A stretch of DNA of 64,000 nucleotides, from the NCBI GenBank assembly GCA_051201585.1, contig CP179198.1:682001-746000 (forward strand), read 5' to 3'. The first letter of the stretch is position 1; each line of letters opens with the position of its first letter. The DNA comes from UBA868 sp016776875. Lineage in GTDB: Bacteria; Pseudomonadota; Gammaproteobacteria; Arenicellales; UBA868. The position numbers and the translations under genes were made by a program. The notes below the pieces were generated by a model. That model searched no databases and was not told the origin of the DNA. It was given only the letters and a program-made list of their open reading frames with translations. Below are positions 37,727 through 47,798 of the stretch, in pieces.

Positions 37727-38680
37727 TCAAGTTATTGATCGAAAACATTTTTCGATATAGGTTGCCGTCATTAGGTCAAGATGGCCTCCACCCCCGTTTT
37801 TGAATACCGTGATGTCGCTGGATTCTCCTCGTCCTGATACTCCAGAGCAAAGCTCAAAAAGATCGGCCCGGATATCATCCTTGGTGATTACGCCTTTTTC
37901 GATCGGAATAATCAGTTCACCAATTTCTTCGATAGTGGTAGCCCGAGAATCAACAAAAATCTTAGCGCGGGAGAGTGTCTGGTCATCAGCCTCTCGCATG
38001 TCTTTTCGAAAGGCGCCGACGAGATCAACATGAGTGCCCACTGTAAGCCACTGACCAAGAATGATTGGCTCGCATGTCATGGTCGCGCTACAAATAATGT
38101 CGGCCCACGCGGCTGACTGGGCGAGATCATCAGTTGCCTCTATCGCAAATTTTTCAGACAAGTCACTTACCAGCTTGTCTCTTCTGCCTGTGGAACGATT
38201 CCAAACCTTGATGGAGTCAATTGTCGGATTTGACGCACAATGGGCTTCGATCAGATAGGGCGCCATAGCACCGGCACCCACCATCAGGAGGTTTCGAGAT
38301 CCAGGTTTTGCCAAAAGCTGTGACCCTAGTGCCGAATCCGCCGCTGTTTTTAAATAGGTTAAAGCGGTGCCATCAATCGAACGCGTTGGCACACCAGTCT
38401 TCCCGTCGAAAAGAACGTACGCGGCATGGATAGCGGGAAGATCTATCGTTTGATTGCTTGGAAAGACGCTGGCGATTTTGACGCCAAGGCCGGACCCTTT
38501 TTGCCAGGCTGCACGTATCAGGCAGTAGTTTTTCTCAGTTTCCCCTTGCTGCTCGAGAAGCAAATCTTTCAGGTCGGCAGCGGGTTCGCGATGCATTAGA
38601 GCCAGCGCATTAATTAACCCGGGAAAGTTAATATGTTTGCAGATCTGTTCTGCGTCTAGATGAAATGATTCGGTTGACAT
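37727..38680 (-). CDS. Ornithine cyclodeaminase / mu-crystallin family protein
   Basis: 317 residues, NAD(P)-binding enzyme of the OCD/mu-crystallin family. The substrate region holds FDGKTGVPTRSIDGTALTYL, with the usual Lys/Arg positions, the Rossmann motif is VGAGAMAPYLIEAH (about residues 130-143), and the end has GVSGRGESSDITVFKNGGGG. Members catalyse ornithine to proline, ketimine reduction or alanine dehydrogenation. The absence of the ornithine-specific context leaves the reaction open; a ketimine (proline/pipecolate) reductase is an alternative. It is divergent from the deacetylase and MttB genes across about 100 bp, a possible amino-acid/betaine link. Confidence 0.87.
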   Translation of the reverse strand: MSTESFHLDAEQICKHINFPGLINALALMHREPAADLKDLLLEQQGETEKNYCLIRAAWQKGSGLGVKIASVFPSNQTIDLPAIHAAYVLFDGKTGVPTRSIDGTALTYLKTAADSALGSQLLAKPGSRNLLMVGAGAMAPYLIEAHCASNPTIDSIKVWNRSTGRRDKLVSDLSEKFAIEATDDLAQSAAWADIICSATMTCEPIILGQWLTVGTHVDLVGAFRKDMREADDQTLSRAKIFVDSRATTIEEIGELIIPIEKGVITKDDIRADLFELCSGVSGRGESSDITVFKNGGGGHLDLMTATYIEKCFRSIT

Positions 38681-38787
38681 AAATTTCTGTTTGCTGGGAA
38701 TAGATGTTTAGTTTAGCCTCGGCTTTTGGGTGTTGGCTCGCCGCGTGAAGTCAGTAAATAAATTGATTGGCAGGAATACAGATTTCG

Positions 38788-39738
38788 ATGAAAATGGATA
38801 AATTATTAGTGAAGAATGTAGCCGATCACTATGGTGTTGTACTGTTATATCACGGTTTGTTCGAAGAAGTGCCATCTGAATTCGGTGGTGAATTCCATAA
38901 TACGACACCCGAACTTCTGTTTAGGCAGCTCGAGTTTTTATCCCAATTTTTTCGGTTCGTATCGATTGATGAATTTGCTGCAGCGGATGACCCGAGTGGC
39001 CTTGCAGCGGTAACGGCTGATGACGGATATCGAGGCATGCTTGATAGTGGTCTCAAAGTGTTCGAAGCGCTAGGGATACCAGCAGCCTTGTTTCTAAATC
39101 GTTTCCTTCTAGAGGGGGGTGTGTTCTGGCGGGATAAGGTTAGGGCAATCATTACCGCCGATCAGGTGGGAGCGTTCGAGCAGAAGTTCAAAGGTAAATT
39201 CGTAACTCAACCTAATCAGGATTTTTATCGATACACCAAGGATCCGAAAAACAACAGCATCGAAGTTGTGAACGCTATTGACGAGTTCCTGTCTGAGCGA
39301 GGCGATGTTCAAAATTCATCGCGTTACTATCTAAAAAGCCCTCAAGAGCTTGTTGCGCATCCATTAATTAGCTATGGCAGCCACTCGGTCAATCATTACG
39401 TGATGTCTTCGCTTTCGACAGATCAGCAATGGCGCGAAATCGAAGATAACCGACGCTTCTTGAAACAGTTTGAGAATATTCAAAAAAGCGATATTTTTTC
39501 GGTTCCGTTCGGAGGAGACCAGGATTACAATAATTTAACGCGGGATATGGTGATTCAATCAGGACACACGGGTTTGCTGTTGAGCCGTAACCGTTTGCAA
39601 AAAAGTAAAAAAAATGAGGGGCAGAGCATATCCCTAAGCATCGACCGGATGATGTCTCGGTCCACAGACATACAGTCACTAGTGGCAGATCTATCCGAAG
39701 CTGCTGAGCGGGCTAGGATGATTGACCTGCGGGTTTGA
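38788..39738 (+). CDS. Polysaccharide deacetylase (NodB-fold) family protein
   Basis: 316 residues from ATG 38788; a TTG at 38767 would add seven residues. NodB-type features are VVLLYHGL, the catalytic region TADDGYRGMLDSG (Asp-Asp as in TFDDGY) and ISYGSHSVNHYVMSSLS (the His pair), then the barrel end VPFGGDQDYN. No signal peptide is visible, so it is probably cytoplasmic, as in the subgroup that acts on amide-bearing small molecules or lipid-linked sugars. It is followed 12 bp later by the MttB-family gene with which it is probably co-transcribed. Substrate unknown. Confidence 0.82.
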   Translation: MKMDKLLVKNVADHYGVVLLYHGLFEEVPSEFGGEFHNTTPELLFRQLEFLSQFFRFVSIDEFAAADDPSGLAAVTADDGYRGMLDSGLKVFEALGIPAALFLNRFLLEGGVFWRDKVRAIITADQVGAFEQKFKGKFVTQPNQDFYRYTKDPKNNSIEVVNAIDEFLSERGDVQNSSRYYLKSPQELVAHPLISYGSHSVNHYVMSSLSTDQQWREIEDNRRFLKQFENIQKSDIFSVPFGGDQDYNNLTRDMVIQSGHTGLLLSRNRLQKSKKNEGQSISLSIDRMMSRSTDIQSLVADLSEAAERARMIDLRV

Positions 39739-39750
39739 AAGGAGGATAGC

Positions 39751-41310
39751 GTGAGTAGGAAATCTAATCGAATGGGGGGTCGAGCAGCTCGCCAGGCAAT
39801 GCGGGCGGCGCCAATTCCCGAGAACGAAAAGCCGGTGCGTCCGGGTTTCTCAAGTGGCCGATATCAACCGCTTTCACAGGATGAAGTGTTAAAAATTCAT
39901 GAGGCCGCTATCGAGACGCTAGAAACCATTGGATTTGCAAATTCACTACCTTCTTGTATCGAACTGATTACGTCGGCGGGTGGCTCATTGACCTCGGATG
40001 GCCGACTCCTTGTGCCGCGAGAGATGGTTGAGGATGCGCTATCGAAAGCGGCGAAGAACATTACACTTTACGCCCAAGATCCAGAATTCGATTTGGATCT
40101 AAGTGGCTCTCGAACATACTTTGGGACGGCGGGCGCGGCAGTTCATGTGGTTGACACCGTTAAGCGGGAATATCGTGAGTCGACAGCACAGGATCTTTAT
40201 GACGCGGCAAGAATCGTTGATCAGATGGAGCATATTCATTTTTTTCAGCGATCGATGGTTTTGCGCGATATCGAAGATCCTGCAGAGATGGACTTCAATA
40301 CGTGTTACGCCGCCATTGCGGGTACCCGTAAACATGTCGGAACGAGTTTTGTTGATCCGGCACATGTTCACCAGACGGTTGATATGCTTGAAATGGTGGC
40401 GGGAAGTGAGGAAGCATGGCGCGCAAGACCTTTTGTCAGTTGCTCATGTTGCTTTGTTGTGCCGCCGATGCGTTTTGCCGAGGATGCCTGTCGAGTGTTA
40501 GAGGCCTGCGTGGAGCGGGGTATGCCTATTTTGCTCCTGGCTGCGGGTCAAGCTGGCGCAACCAGCCCCGCCTCTTTAGCGGGAGCGGTGGTACAGGAAG
40601 TTGCGGAAGTGCTCGGCGGCCTTGTCTACGTGAATCTTCTAAAACCCGGTCATCCTGCAATTTTTGGGACCTGGCCTTTTGTTTCGGATCTTCGCACGGG
40701 TGCAATGAGTGGAGGGAGTGGCGAGCAGGCAGTGCTAATGGCGGCCTGTGGCCAGATGGGTCGTTTTTATAATTTGCCGACGGGGATTGCGGCAGGAATG
40801 GCAGATGCCAAACTTCCTGATGCTCAGTCTGGCTACGAAAAGTCCTACACGAACGTACTTGCAGGTCACAGCGGCACTAATTTGATTTACGAGGCAGCAG
40901 GGATGCATGCAAGTCTTTTAGGGTGTTGCTTGGAAAGCTATATTATTGATAACGACATGTTAGGAGCGATCAATCGAACCATTCGTGGTATCGAGGTAAC
41001 CGATGAGTCTTTGTCTATTGACGCCATCCGTGATGTCTGTATTGGGGGACCAAGTCATTTTCTGGGACATGATCAGACGATGCAACTCATGCAGCGAGAT
41101 TATGTTTATCCCGAAGTGGGAGATCGATTAAGCCCCAAGGAATGGAATGAAAAAGGGCGTCCGGACCTACTGGAAAAAGCAAGAGCCAGGGTATCAGAGA
41201 TCCTGGCGGAACCCAGACCCCAGCATTTGTCGACTGAGGTAGATCAAGAGATCAGAAAACACTACCCTGTTCGATTAGGGGTGGTCGATCCGGACGAAGT
41301 GGCCGCCTAG
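39751..41310 (+). CDS. Trimethylamine/betaine methyltransferase (MttB superfamily, non-pyrrolysine)
   Basis: 519 residues with a GTG start preceded by a strong AGGAGG. It belongs to the MttB superfamily: N-terminal RPGFSSGRYQPLSQDE, the barrel segments GTAGAAVHVVDTVKREY and GTSFVDPAHVHQTVDML, SGGSGEQAVLMAACGQMG and the YEKSYTNVLAGHSGTNLIYE stretch. There is no in-frame TAG, so it is of the non-pyrrolysine type (MtgB-like), which includes corrinoid-dependent glycine betaine methyltransferases. No corrinoid protein or corrinoid methyltransferase lies beside it, so the methyl acceptor in this organism is unclear. The polysaccharide-deacetylase gene precedes it at 12 bp. Confidence 0.9.
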   Translation: MSRKSNRMGGRAARQAMRAAPIPENEKPVRPGFSSGRYQPLSQDEVLKIHEAAIETLETIGFANSLPSCIELITSAGGSLTSDGRLLVPREMVEDALSKAAKNITLYAQDPEFDLDLSGSRTYFGTAGAAVHVVDTVKREYRESTAQDLYDAARIVDQMEHIHFFQRSMVLRDIEDPAEMDFNTCYAAIAGTRKHVGTSFVDPAHVHQTVDMLEMVAGSEEAWRARPFVSCSCCFVVPPMRFAEDACRVLEACVERGMPILLLAAGQAGATSPASLAGAVVQEVAEVLGGLVYVNLLKPGHPAIFGTWPFVSDLRTGAMSGGSGEQAVLMAACGQMGRFYNLPTGIAAGMADAKLPDAQSGYEKSYTNVLAGHSGTNLIYEAAGMHASLLGCCLESYIIDNDMLGAINRTIRGIEVTDESLSIDAIRDVCIGGPSHFLGHDQTMQLMQRDYVYPEVGDRLSPKEWNEKGRPDLLEKARARVSEILAEPRPQHLSTEVDQEIRKHYPVRLGVVDPDEVAA

Positions 41311-41364
41311 TAAGAGAGTTTTTGATAAGGTGGCCAGTGGGTGTACGAGGTGTAGGCCGTGTTG

Positions 41365-42006
41365 CTAGGGAGAGAGTCGATTGATGAGCCAAACACCGTC
41401 GCGTTTGCGCCGGTATTCAAATCGATCGTGTAATCGACTGGCTTGTCCTTGCCAAAACTCAAGCGTCTCAGGGGTGAGTCGATAGCCGCCCCAGAAATCC
41501 GGTAAGGGTATTTTTTCCTCAGCGAACTGTTGGGTGAGTTGGGAAAGTTTATCCTCCAAAACCGAGCGATCGGAAATAACCTTACTCTGTTTAGATGCCC
41601 ACGCCCCAACTTGACTTCCGCGACTTCGACTGTGGAAATAGACGGAGGATTCATCATGAGACAGTCGGTCGACCGTCCCACGCGCGATGACCTGCCGACC
41701 CTGCGATGTCCAGGGAAACAGTATCGCTGCTTTTGGATTTTCCGTTAGTTCCTGACCTTTTCGACTCGCATAATTGGTGAAAAACACAAACCCGTTTTGA
41801 TCGAACTGTTTCATTAAAACAGTTCGGACGCTCGGCACTGCGTCGGCCGACGCAGTAGCTGAGCTGATGGCATTAGGCGCATCTGGATTTTCCTCACAAG
41901 CCTCTAGAAACCATTTTTTGAACTGCTCCATAGGTTGCGTAGCTAAATCGTGCAGATTCAATGGCTCTCGTGAAAAGTCTTCTCGAATATTATCGGGGAT
42001 GCTCAT
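41365..42006 (-). CDS. pdxH: Pyridoxamine 5'-phosphate oxidase
   Basis: 213 residues, FMN-dependent enzyme making pyridoxal phosphate from pyridoxine or pyridoxamine phosphate. Seen: NAISSATASADAVPSVRTVLMKQFD, FFTNYASRKGQELTENPKAA and the C-terminal block FWGGYRLTPETLEFWQGQ followed by RLHDRFEYRR and WLINRLSP, which are diagnostic. PLP supply is consistent with the nearby amine metabolism but the gene is a general housekeeping one. Convergent with the MttB gene. Confidence 0.96.
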   Translation of the reverse strand: MSIPDNIREDFSREPLNLHDLATQPMEQFKKWFLEACEENPDAPNAISSATASADAVPSVRTVLMKQFDQNGFVFFTNYASRKGQELTENPKAAILFPWTSQGRQVIARGTVDRLSHDESSVYFHSRSRGSQVGAWASKQSKVISDRSVLEDKLSQLTQQFAEEKIPLPDFWGGYRLTPETLEFWQGQASRLHDRFEYRRKRDGVWLINRLSP

Positions 42007-42031
42007 AAAAATTTGATATAAATTTGGGACA

Positions 42032-43127
42032 TTAGTCGAGTGTGATCGCCTTATTGTTTTGACTCACCGCTAAATCATAACTCCATATATCGACGTCATA
42101 TCCTTTCTCTCTTAATCGTTCGGCGAGCGCGCCAAGGTACCTCTGGAAATTCGGTTCTTCTAAATAAGCCATTTCATTGACATAACGAAAGATGCCGTAG
42201 GTGTGAAAGGTCTTAAACGCGCCGTCCATACGCATGACCTCTTTGCCGCTGGAATCAAAAAAAATGACGGTTGGGGCAAATTGAACGTTTAGAGCTCGAG
42301 CAAATTCCCTGGCCGTAATTTGACGACCGTCTGGTGTCGTAACAGGCGTGTTTGACCACATATCGAATTGAAATGACTTAATCTGTTTCGCTTGATTTCG
42401 GGCGAGTGATTGGGTGAATACTTTTTGATGCAGGATGTCGCATTGACGGCAATTAGATTGCTCAAAATAGATTGCAAAAGGCTCCCCAGCTTGATCGGAG
42501 ATGTCGAGTAAATCCGATTCAAAAAATTCTTGCCTGTTGATTTGAGCATTATCTGGCGAGTCTTGAAGGTTGGCGAGATACTCCGGGAATGTTTTATCGG
42601 AGTTACTGCTTTTCTTGGCCCAATCGAGTGCAGCGCGTAGTTCTTTTGGCGGATAGTAGCCATTGAGTCGAAGCGCAATGTCACGTGATTCGTTAAAGAA
42701 AAGTAACGTTGGGGTGAAATTAACGTTAAGAGCCGCCGCGAGCGTCTTTTCGGTAAATGTCTGACCGCCCACTTGAATAATTTCCCGGTCACCCCAGATG
42801 TTGATTGCGACAACGTCGTAGTGGGTATTCATCGTCTCGACGATGTCGCGCTGGGAGAAATTGTGTTCAACGAGCGCGTTACAGTAAGGACATCCTGTTT
42901 GCCAGAAGTAAAGCACAAGCCGTTTTTCTTGAGTGGCGGCTTCGGCAATATCTTCTTCAAAATCAAGAAAAGCTATCTTTAAACCAGCTGGGGTGCTCCG
43001 AGTCCATTGCGCCAAGAAATTTGCCTAATTCATTTGAGGCAAAGACAGAAGAAGTTGACAGTGGTATCAGAAGCGCGAGCGCTGACAATATTCGAGCGCT
43101 GGAGTGGAACAATAAAAAATGCTTCAT
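42032..43127 (-). CDS. Periplasmic protein with two thioredoxin folds (SoxW-like), N-terminus frameshifted
   Basis: 364 residues when repaired. The visible frame starts without a signal peptide, but 110 bp upstream ATG 43127 opens a perfect one (MKHFLLFHSSARILS..., cleavage after VFA) that shifts frame at AAAAGCT 42968-42974. Removing one base gives HPSWFKDSFLDFEEDI, the usual start of this family. Two thioredoxin-like domains follow: one with WQTGCPYCNALVE (CPYC) and one with EQSNCRQCDILHQ (CRQC), each followed by a cis-Pro-like segment (NFTPTLLFF, QFAPTVIFF). Likely a periplasmic thiol-disulfide reductase or redox carrier; partners are not obvious. The fumarase stop lies 9 bp upstream. Confidence 0.85.
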
Positions 43128-43135
43128 TTTTTGTG

Positions 43136-44659
43136 TTACCCGTAAGTGATTGCTACCGGGAAATTCGCGATTTTCTCTTTCCAGGACTTGGGTCCCTGGA
43201 TATGAGCTGACGCGCCTGAACTGTCGACGGCGACCGTCACCGGCATATCTTTGACCTCAAATTCATAGATCGCCTCCATGCCCAGATCTTCAAACGCCAC
43301 TATTCTTGCCGATTTAATAGCCTGAGAAACAAGATAGGCGGCGCCGCCGACCGCAATTAGATACACACTACCGTGGCGCTTAATGGACGCGATTGCATCG
43401 GGTCCTCTCTCGGCTTTTCCAATCATCCCTGCAAGTCCCGTCTCTGCCAGCATGGTATCGGTAAACTTATCCATTCGTGAGGAGGTTGTTGGGCCCGCGG
43501 GACCTACGACTTCGTTACCCACTGGATCCACGGGGCCGACATAGTAGATAAAGCGACCCGAGAAATCGACGCCCTCAGGGAGCGGCTTGTTCGCAGCGAT
43601 CAGCTCTAGAATTCGCTTGTGAGCGGCATCTCGGCCCGTGAGAATTTTGCCACTAATGAGTAAATTTTCCCCTATTTTCCATGAGCGATAATCTTCAGGA
43701 GTCAGGCGTTCAAGATCAATCCGCTTACCTGATGCGTTATTGGTAATTTTTGGCCAAACAGTAGGATCCACTAGAGGCAGTTCGGCAGGCCCGTGACCGT
43801 CGAGTTTAAAGTGAACATGGCGAGTCGCCGCACAGTTCGGAATCATTGCGACGGGTAGTGATGCGGCATGAGTCGCATAAGTTTCTATTTTGACATCAAG
43901 CACGGTTGTTAATCCGCCGAGCCCTTGAGCGCCAATACCCAATCGATTGACCGCTTTGAATATTTCAAGTCGAAGCTCTTCCACTTCATTTTTTGGACCA
44001 TTTTTAATTAATTCATCTATATCAATGGAGGACATGAGGGACTCTTTCGCCATGAGCATCGCTTTTTCCGGCGTACCGCCAATTCCAAGACCCAACACAC
44101 CCGGCGGACACCATCCTGCGCCCATAGCCGGCAGCGTGTCTGTCACCCAATCAACGAGACTATCACTCGGATTCAACATAGTCATGCGCGCTTTATTCTC
44201 GGAGCCACCTCCTTTGGCAGCGACCGTTATTTCAATATTTTCGCCAGGCACGATCTCGGTATGGACGACCGCGGGCGTGTTATCACCGGTATTTTTTCTT
44301 GCCCCTATCGGCGGAGAAACCATGGAGGCCCGAAGCGGATTATCGGGATTTTGATAGGCACGACGCACGCCAGTGTCAATTGCATCCTGGATAGAATGAT
44401 TACCATCGATCACGGCTGATTGCCCGATTTTGAGAAAAACAACGACGACACCCGTATCCTGACAGATCGGCCGATGGCCCTCAGCGGCGAGTCGGGAGTT
44501 AATTAGAATTTGGGCCATTGCATTTTTGGCGGCCGATGATTCCTCACGCTCATAGGCGCGGGCCATTGCTTTGACAAAATCAGGAGAGTGATAGTATGAA
44601 ATGTACTGCAGCGCGTTCGCGATACTCTCAGTAAGGTCTTTTGTTGTGATTCGAGCCAT
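43136..44659 (-). CDS. fumA: Class I fumarate hydratase (iron-sulfur)
   Basis: 507 residues from ATG 44659 (MARITTKDL); another Met five codons earlier is less likely. Fused alpha and beta modules of the class I type. Cluster cysteines in HRPICQDTGVVVVF, MIPNCAATRHVHF and the GAGWCPPGVLG region; the beta part has AGPTTSSRMDKFTDTMLAETG and the terminal DSSGASAHIQGPKSWKEKI. It interconverts fumarate and malate in the TCA cycle and is oxygen-sensitive because of its [4Fe-4S] cluster. Normal length for the family; divergent from the transglycosylase gene. Confidence 0.94.
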   Translation of the reverse strand: MARITTKDLTESIANALQYISYYHSPDFVKAMARAYEREESSAAKNAMAQILINSRLAAEGHRPICQDTGVVVVFLKIGQSAVIDGNHSIQDAIDTGVRRAYQNPDNPLRASMVSPPIGARKNTGDNTPAVVHTEIVPGENIEITVAAKGGGSENKARMTMLNPSDSLVDWVTDTLPAMGAGWCPPGVLGLGIGGTPEKAMLMAKESLMSSIDIDELIKNGPKNEVEELRLEIFKAVNRLGIGAQGLGGLTTVLDVKIETYATHAASLPVAMIPNCAATRHVHFKLDGHGPAELPLVDPTVWPKITNNASGKRIDLERLTPEDYRSWKIGENLLISGKILTGRDAAHKRILELIAANKPLPEGVDFSGRFIYYVGPVDPVGNEVVGPAGPTTSSRMDKFTDTMLAETGLAGMIGKAERGPDAIASIKRHGSVYLIAVGGAAYLVSQAIKSARIVAFEDLGMEAIYEFEVKDMPVTVAVDSSGASAHIQGPKSWKEKIANFPVAITYG

Positions 44660-44853
44660 CGATTTGTTTAGCACTTAATTTAATGATTTACCGGGTGGAA
44701 GTTTAACAAATGGCGAGGTCCTCTCTGATAGAGAAGGTATCAGAGCCTAAAAACCGCTAGTTTAATAGCGTAGTACACTTCAGCCTTGCGCTAAAAAAAA
44801 CTTGTTTTTAAACTGGCGCGGCTTCCAATCCTTTTTTATTATTTATTACGGAT

Positions 44854-47371
44854 ATGTCATACAGATTTAGGCAGTCAAGGCAAATCATATTGACGTGCCT
44901 GATGGGCATGAGCTTTTTATATTCTTTTGCGTCCCATGCATTTGTTGAAGTCGGAAAGCACAAGATGCAGTGTAATTCAGCTTTTCCCTGTCCGCCTGAG
45001 CTCCAAGATCGAGTGAATTTCTGGATCGATATCTATGGACGTTGGGATAGTCAGGATTCTGTACTTCACGATGCGCTTGTGCCGCATAGGGTCTACGCGG
45101 TATTCGAAGGCCGCGCGTGTGGTCGCAAAGGAAACACAGCTTTCGTTAAGGATCAAAAAAAGAGGATTTCTGGTGAATTACACACGCTCGCTAAGCAGTT
45201 AGATCGTAATTCACCGATCAACAGTGACTATCGGAAGCACTTATTGAAATTGTTTCCCGATCGGTCGAGCGCGGAAATTCGTCGAGCAGCGGGCGATATT
45301 CGATGCCAGACGGGAAATCGCGATGGTTTCCAGGCTGCGCTTCGGCGCTTTGGTACCTATGGCCCCATTGTCCGGAACGTCCTCAAGAGTTCAGGGCTGC
45401 CTCGGGATATTCAATACCTGCCGTTTGTTGAATCGTCTTACAACCCAAAGGCGTATTCTCGTGTAGGCGCCGCCGGTATGTGGCAAATCATGCCGGCCAC
45501 GGCTCGAGATCTGGGTCTGGAGTTAAATGCGACAGTCGATGAGCGTCTGGACCCAGAGGCGGCAAGCTGGGCGGCCGCGCGCTATCTAAAAAAGGCACGC
45601 GTAACCTTAACCAAAGCGGCTCGGAAGAAAGACCCGCAAGTCAAAGACAGCGAACTCAGTCCATTCGTGATTACCTCGTATAACTATGGTATGAATGGAA
45701 TGCGTCGCGCGATAACAAAGATCGGACCCGACTACATGCAGGTTCTGAACAAGTATCGCTCAAGCAGTTTTCAGGTCGCTGTCAAAAATTTTTATGCAGG
45801 TTTCCTTGCCGCGCGACATGTCGCAAAAAATCAGAAAAAGTTTTTCGGTTCGGTCATGCCAGGCCGCCCGCTTCGATACGATACGCTTATTCTCGATCGA
45901 TCGGTTTCTATTTCTCGGATAAAAAATGTATTTGGCTTGTCCGAGGCTCAACTCAAAGAGTTCAATCCAGCGCTGACTCGTTTTGTCTGGCATGGATGGC
46001 GAACCATTCCAGACGGGTATCGTTTACGTCTGCCCCCTCGCATCAGCGGATGGAAAAATGCTGTCGCCCGGTTAAAAATGATGCCCCCGGAGGCGCTACC
46101 TGGCGGTTCTGTTGAATATACCGTTCGGGCTGGTGATACGGCCTGTGGGGTTGCCGCGGCCTTTAATGCCGATTGCGACGTTCTAATTGCGATTAATGGC
46201 CTTAATCGGCAGGCAGTCATTCAAGTCGGCCAGAAGCTTCAGGTGCCCTCGCGGACGCAAGGGCGTCAAAATGTGGCGCGTGGTGGAAAATATATCGTCA
46301 TGTCCGGCGACACGGCCTGCAGTATCGCAAACCGCTATGGGGTCGGTTGCGATGACCTTCTTGCTGCGAATGGCCTTGGTCGTGGTTCCGTTCTCGCTGT
46401 GGGAATGACGCTGATTGTCCCGGGGTCTCTTGGACAGTCTCCTAGCGCCGGATATACCGTTGGGAAGGGTGATAGTGTCTGCAGTATCGCGAGCCGCCAT
46501 GGTGTTGATTGCGAAAAGCTGCTTGCGGCTAACGGACTCAGTAAGGGTGAATTTATTTTTCCTGGGCAATCGCTCACGATTCCCGGCGTGAGTCAAACGT
46601 CAACAGAAAACACGTCGGTGCAATCCTCAATTCAGTCATCTCGAGTGACTGTTGACTACACGGTAATAGCTGGAGACAGTGCCTGTGGTATTGCCGCAAG
46701 ATTTTCCGTTTCCTGTCGTCGTCTGATTACAGACAATCAGCTTGGCGCCGATGCGCTCATTACTCCGGGGCAACTTCTTCAGATAGAGGGCGTTGATCCC
46801 AAAATCGCAAAAGCGGCAGCAGCTTACAAAAGTAAACAAAGTGGAGGACAAAGTTTCCAATAAAAACTTGCTGCAAGTTTCGACGCAGGCATGGCCAGAT
46901 ATTAATCCTTTAGATACACCGGTTGACTTGTCGATTCAGATTTCAGGTCAGGATGGCCGCACCGTTTACCGTATTAACGTTGAGCCAGAAGAAACGCTCG
47001 GTCACTATTCTGATTGGCTTCGGCTGGGCGGCGTACAGAAAATTCTGGACTTGAATGGCTATGATCGCTCGAATGGACTGTCTATTTCTGATGCTTTACT
47101 GCTGCCTGTCGAAAATCAGGATCAAAAGATGGGTTTCGAGAGCCGCCGTGCGGAATATCATCGTGTGCTTGTGGAGGAGTTTAAGGAGAACTTTGAGACC
47201 ACTGGAACCGAGGTCTATCAGATTGAGGCGGGCGACAGTCTCTGGACGCTTGCCCGCGAGTATGAACTACCCATTTGGGTGATTACTCGTTATAACCCTG
47301 CTTTACGGTCGGGACCGCCTCGGGTGGGAGACTCGATCCGGATCCCTCGTATTCAATCACGGAGAATTTAG
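44854..47371 (+). CDS. LysM-containing lytic transglycosylase (MltD-like), C-terminus frameshifted
   Basis: 838 residues when repaired. After a signal peptide (MGMSFLYSFASHAFVEVG) comes an SLT domain with catalytic Glu in LPFVESSYNPKAYS and AAGMWQIMPATARDLG, SYNYGMNGMRRA. Then follow four LysM repeats, each starting with a YTV-like strand and a GD(T/S)xCxIA motif, and a fifth at the C-terminus (YQIEAGDSLWTLAREYELPI). The frame breaks between repeats four and five at CAGCTTAC (46820-46827); one T fewer gives AAAATKVNKVEDKVSN and continues to 47371. Without the repair, the tail would be an orphan frame without a start codon. It cleaves peptidoglycan glycan strands; paired cysteines in the LysM repeats are unusual for bacteria. 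Confidence 0.85.
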
Positions 47372-47375
47372 CGCT

Positions 47376-47401
47376 ACTAAAGATCTCCAGAGATCTTTAG
47401 T
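47376..47401. terminator. Bidirectional terminator between the transglycosylase and msrB genes
   Basis: A perfect 12-bp inverted repeat, ACTAAAGATCTC / GAGATCTTTAGT, with a 2-nt centre, between converging genes. It starts 5 bp after the transglycosylase stop and overlaps the msrB stop codon (TTA at 47397-47399 on the plus strand). The stem is AT-rich and lacks a long T run, so terminator strength is moderate. Confidence 0.65.
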
Positions 47402-47798
47402 CGTCCTTCGGGTCAAATTGTAAAGCCGCTGAATTAATACAGTATCGCTGCCCGGTCGGCGCTGGCCCATCTTCGAACACATGACCGAGGTGAGCGTCGC
47501 ACGTTGCACAGCGAACTTCAACTCTAACCATGCTATGGCTAGCATCCCGATGTTCGTCTATATTTTCGCCATCTATCGGTTGCCAGAAGCTTGGCCATCC
47601 CGATCCGGAATCAAATTTATGCGTCGACTTAAAAAGAGATTCCCCACAACAGATGCAATGATATGTGCCGTCGGATTTAAGCGCGTTGTATTCCCCGGAA
47701 AATGGTCGTTCAGTGCCGTGTTCCCGACATACTAAATATTGCTCAGCCGTTAATTGCTGACGCCATTGGTCATTTGTTTTTCGTATTTTTGTTTTCAT
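47397..47798 (-). CDS. msrB: Peptide-methionine (R)-S-oxide reductase MsrB
   Basis: 133 residues from ATG 47798 (MKTKIRKTNDQW); the frame is open further back but the family start is here. Zinc motifs CICCGESLF and CATCDAHLGHVFEDGP, the conserved SGSGWPSFWQP and the catalytic Cys in RYCINSAALQF are present. Repairs R-methionine sulfoxide in proteins; catalysis uses thioredoxin-derived electrons. The AAGCTT in GWPSFWQP (47588) is intact. Convergent with the transglycosylase. Confidence 0.96.
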   Translation of the reverse strand: MKTKIRKTNDQWRQQLTAEQYLVCREHGTERPFSGEYNALKSDGTYHCICCGESLFKSTHKFDSGSGWPSFWQPIDGENIDEHRDASHSMVRVEVRCATCDAHLGHVFEDGPAPTGQRYCINSAALQFDPKDD

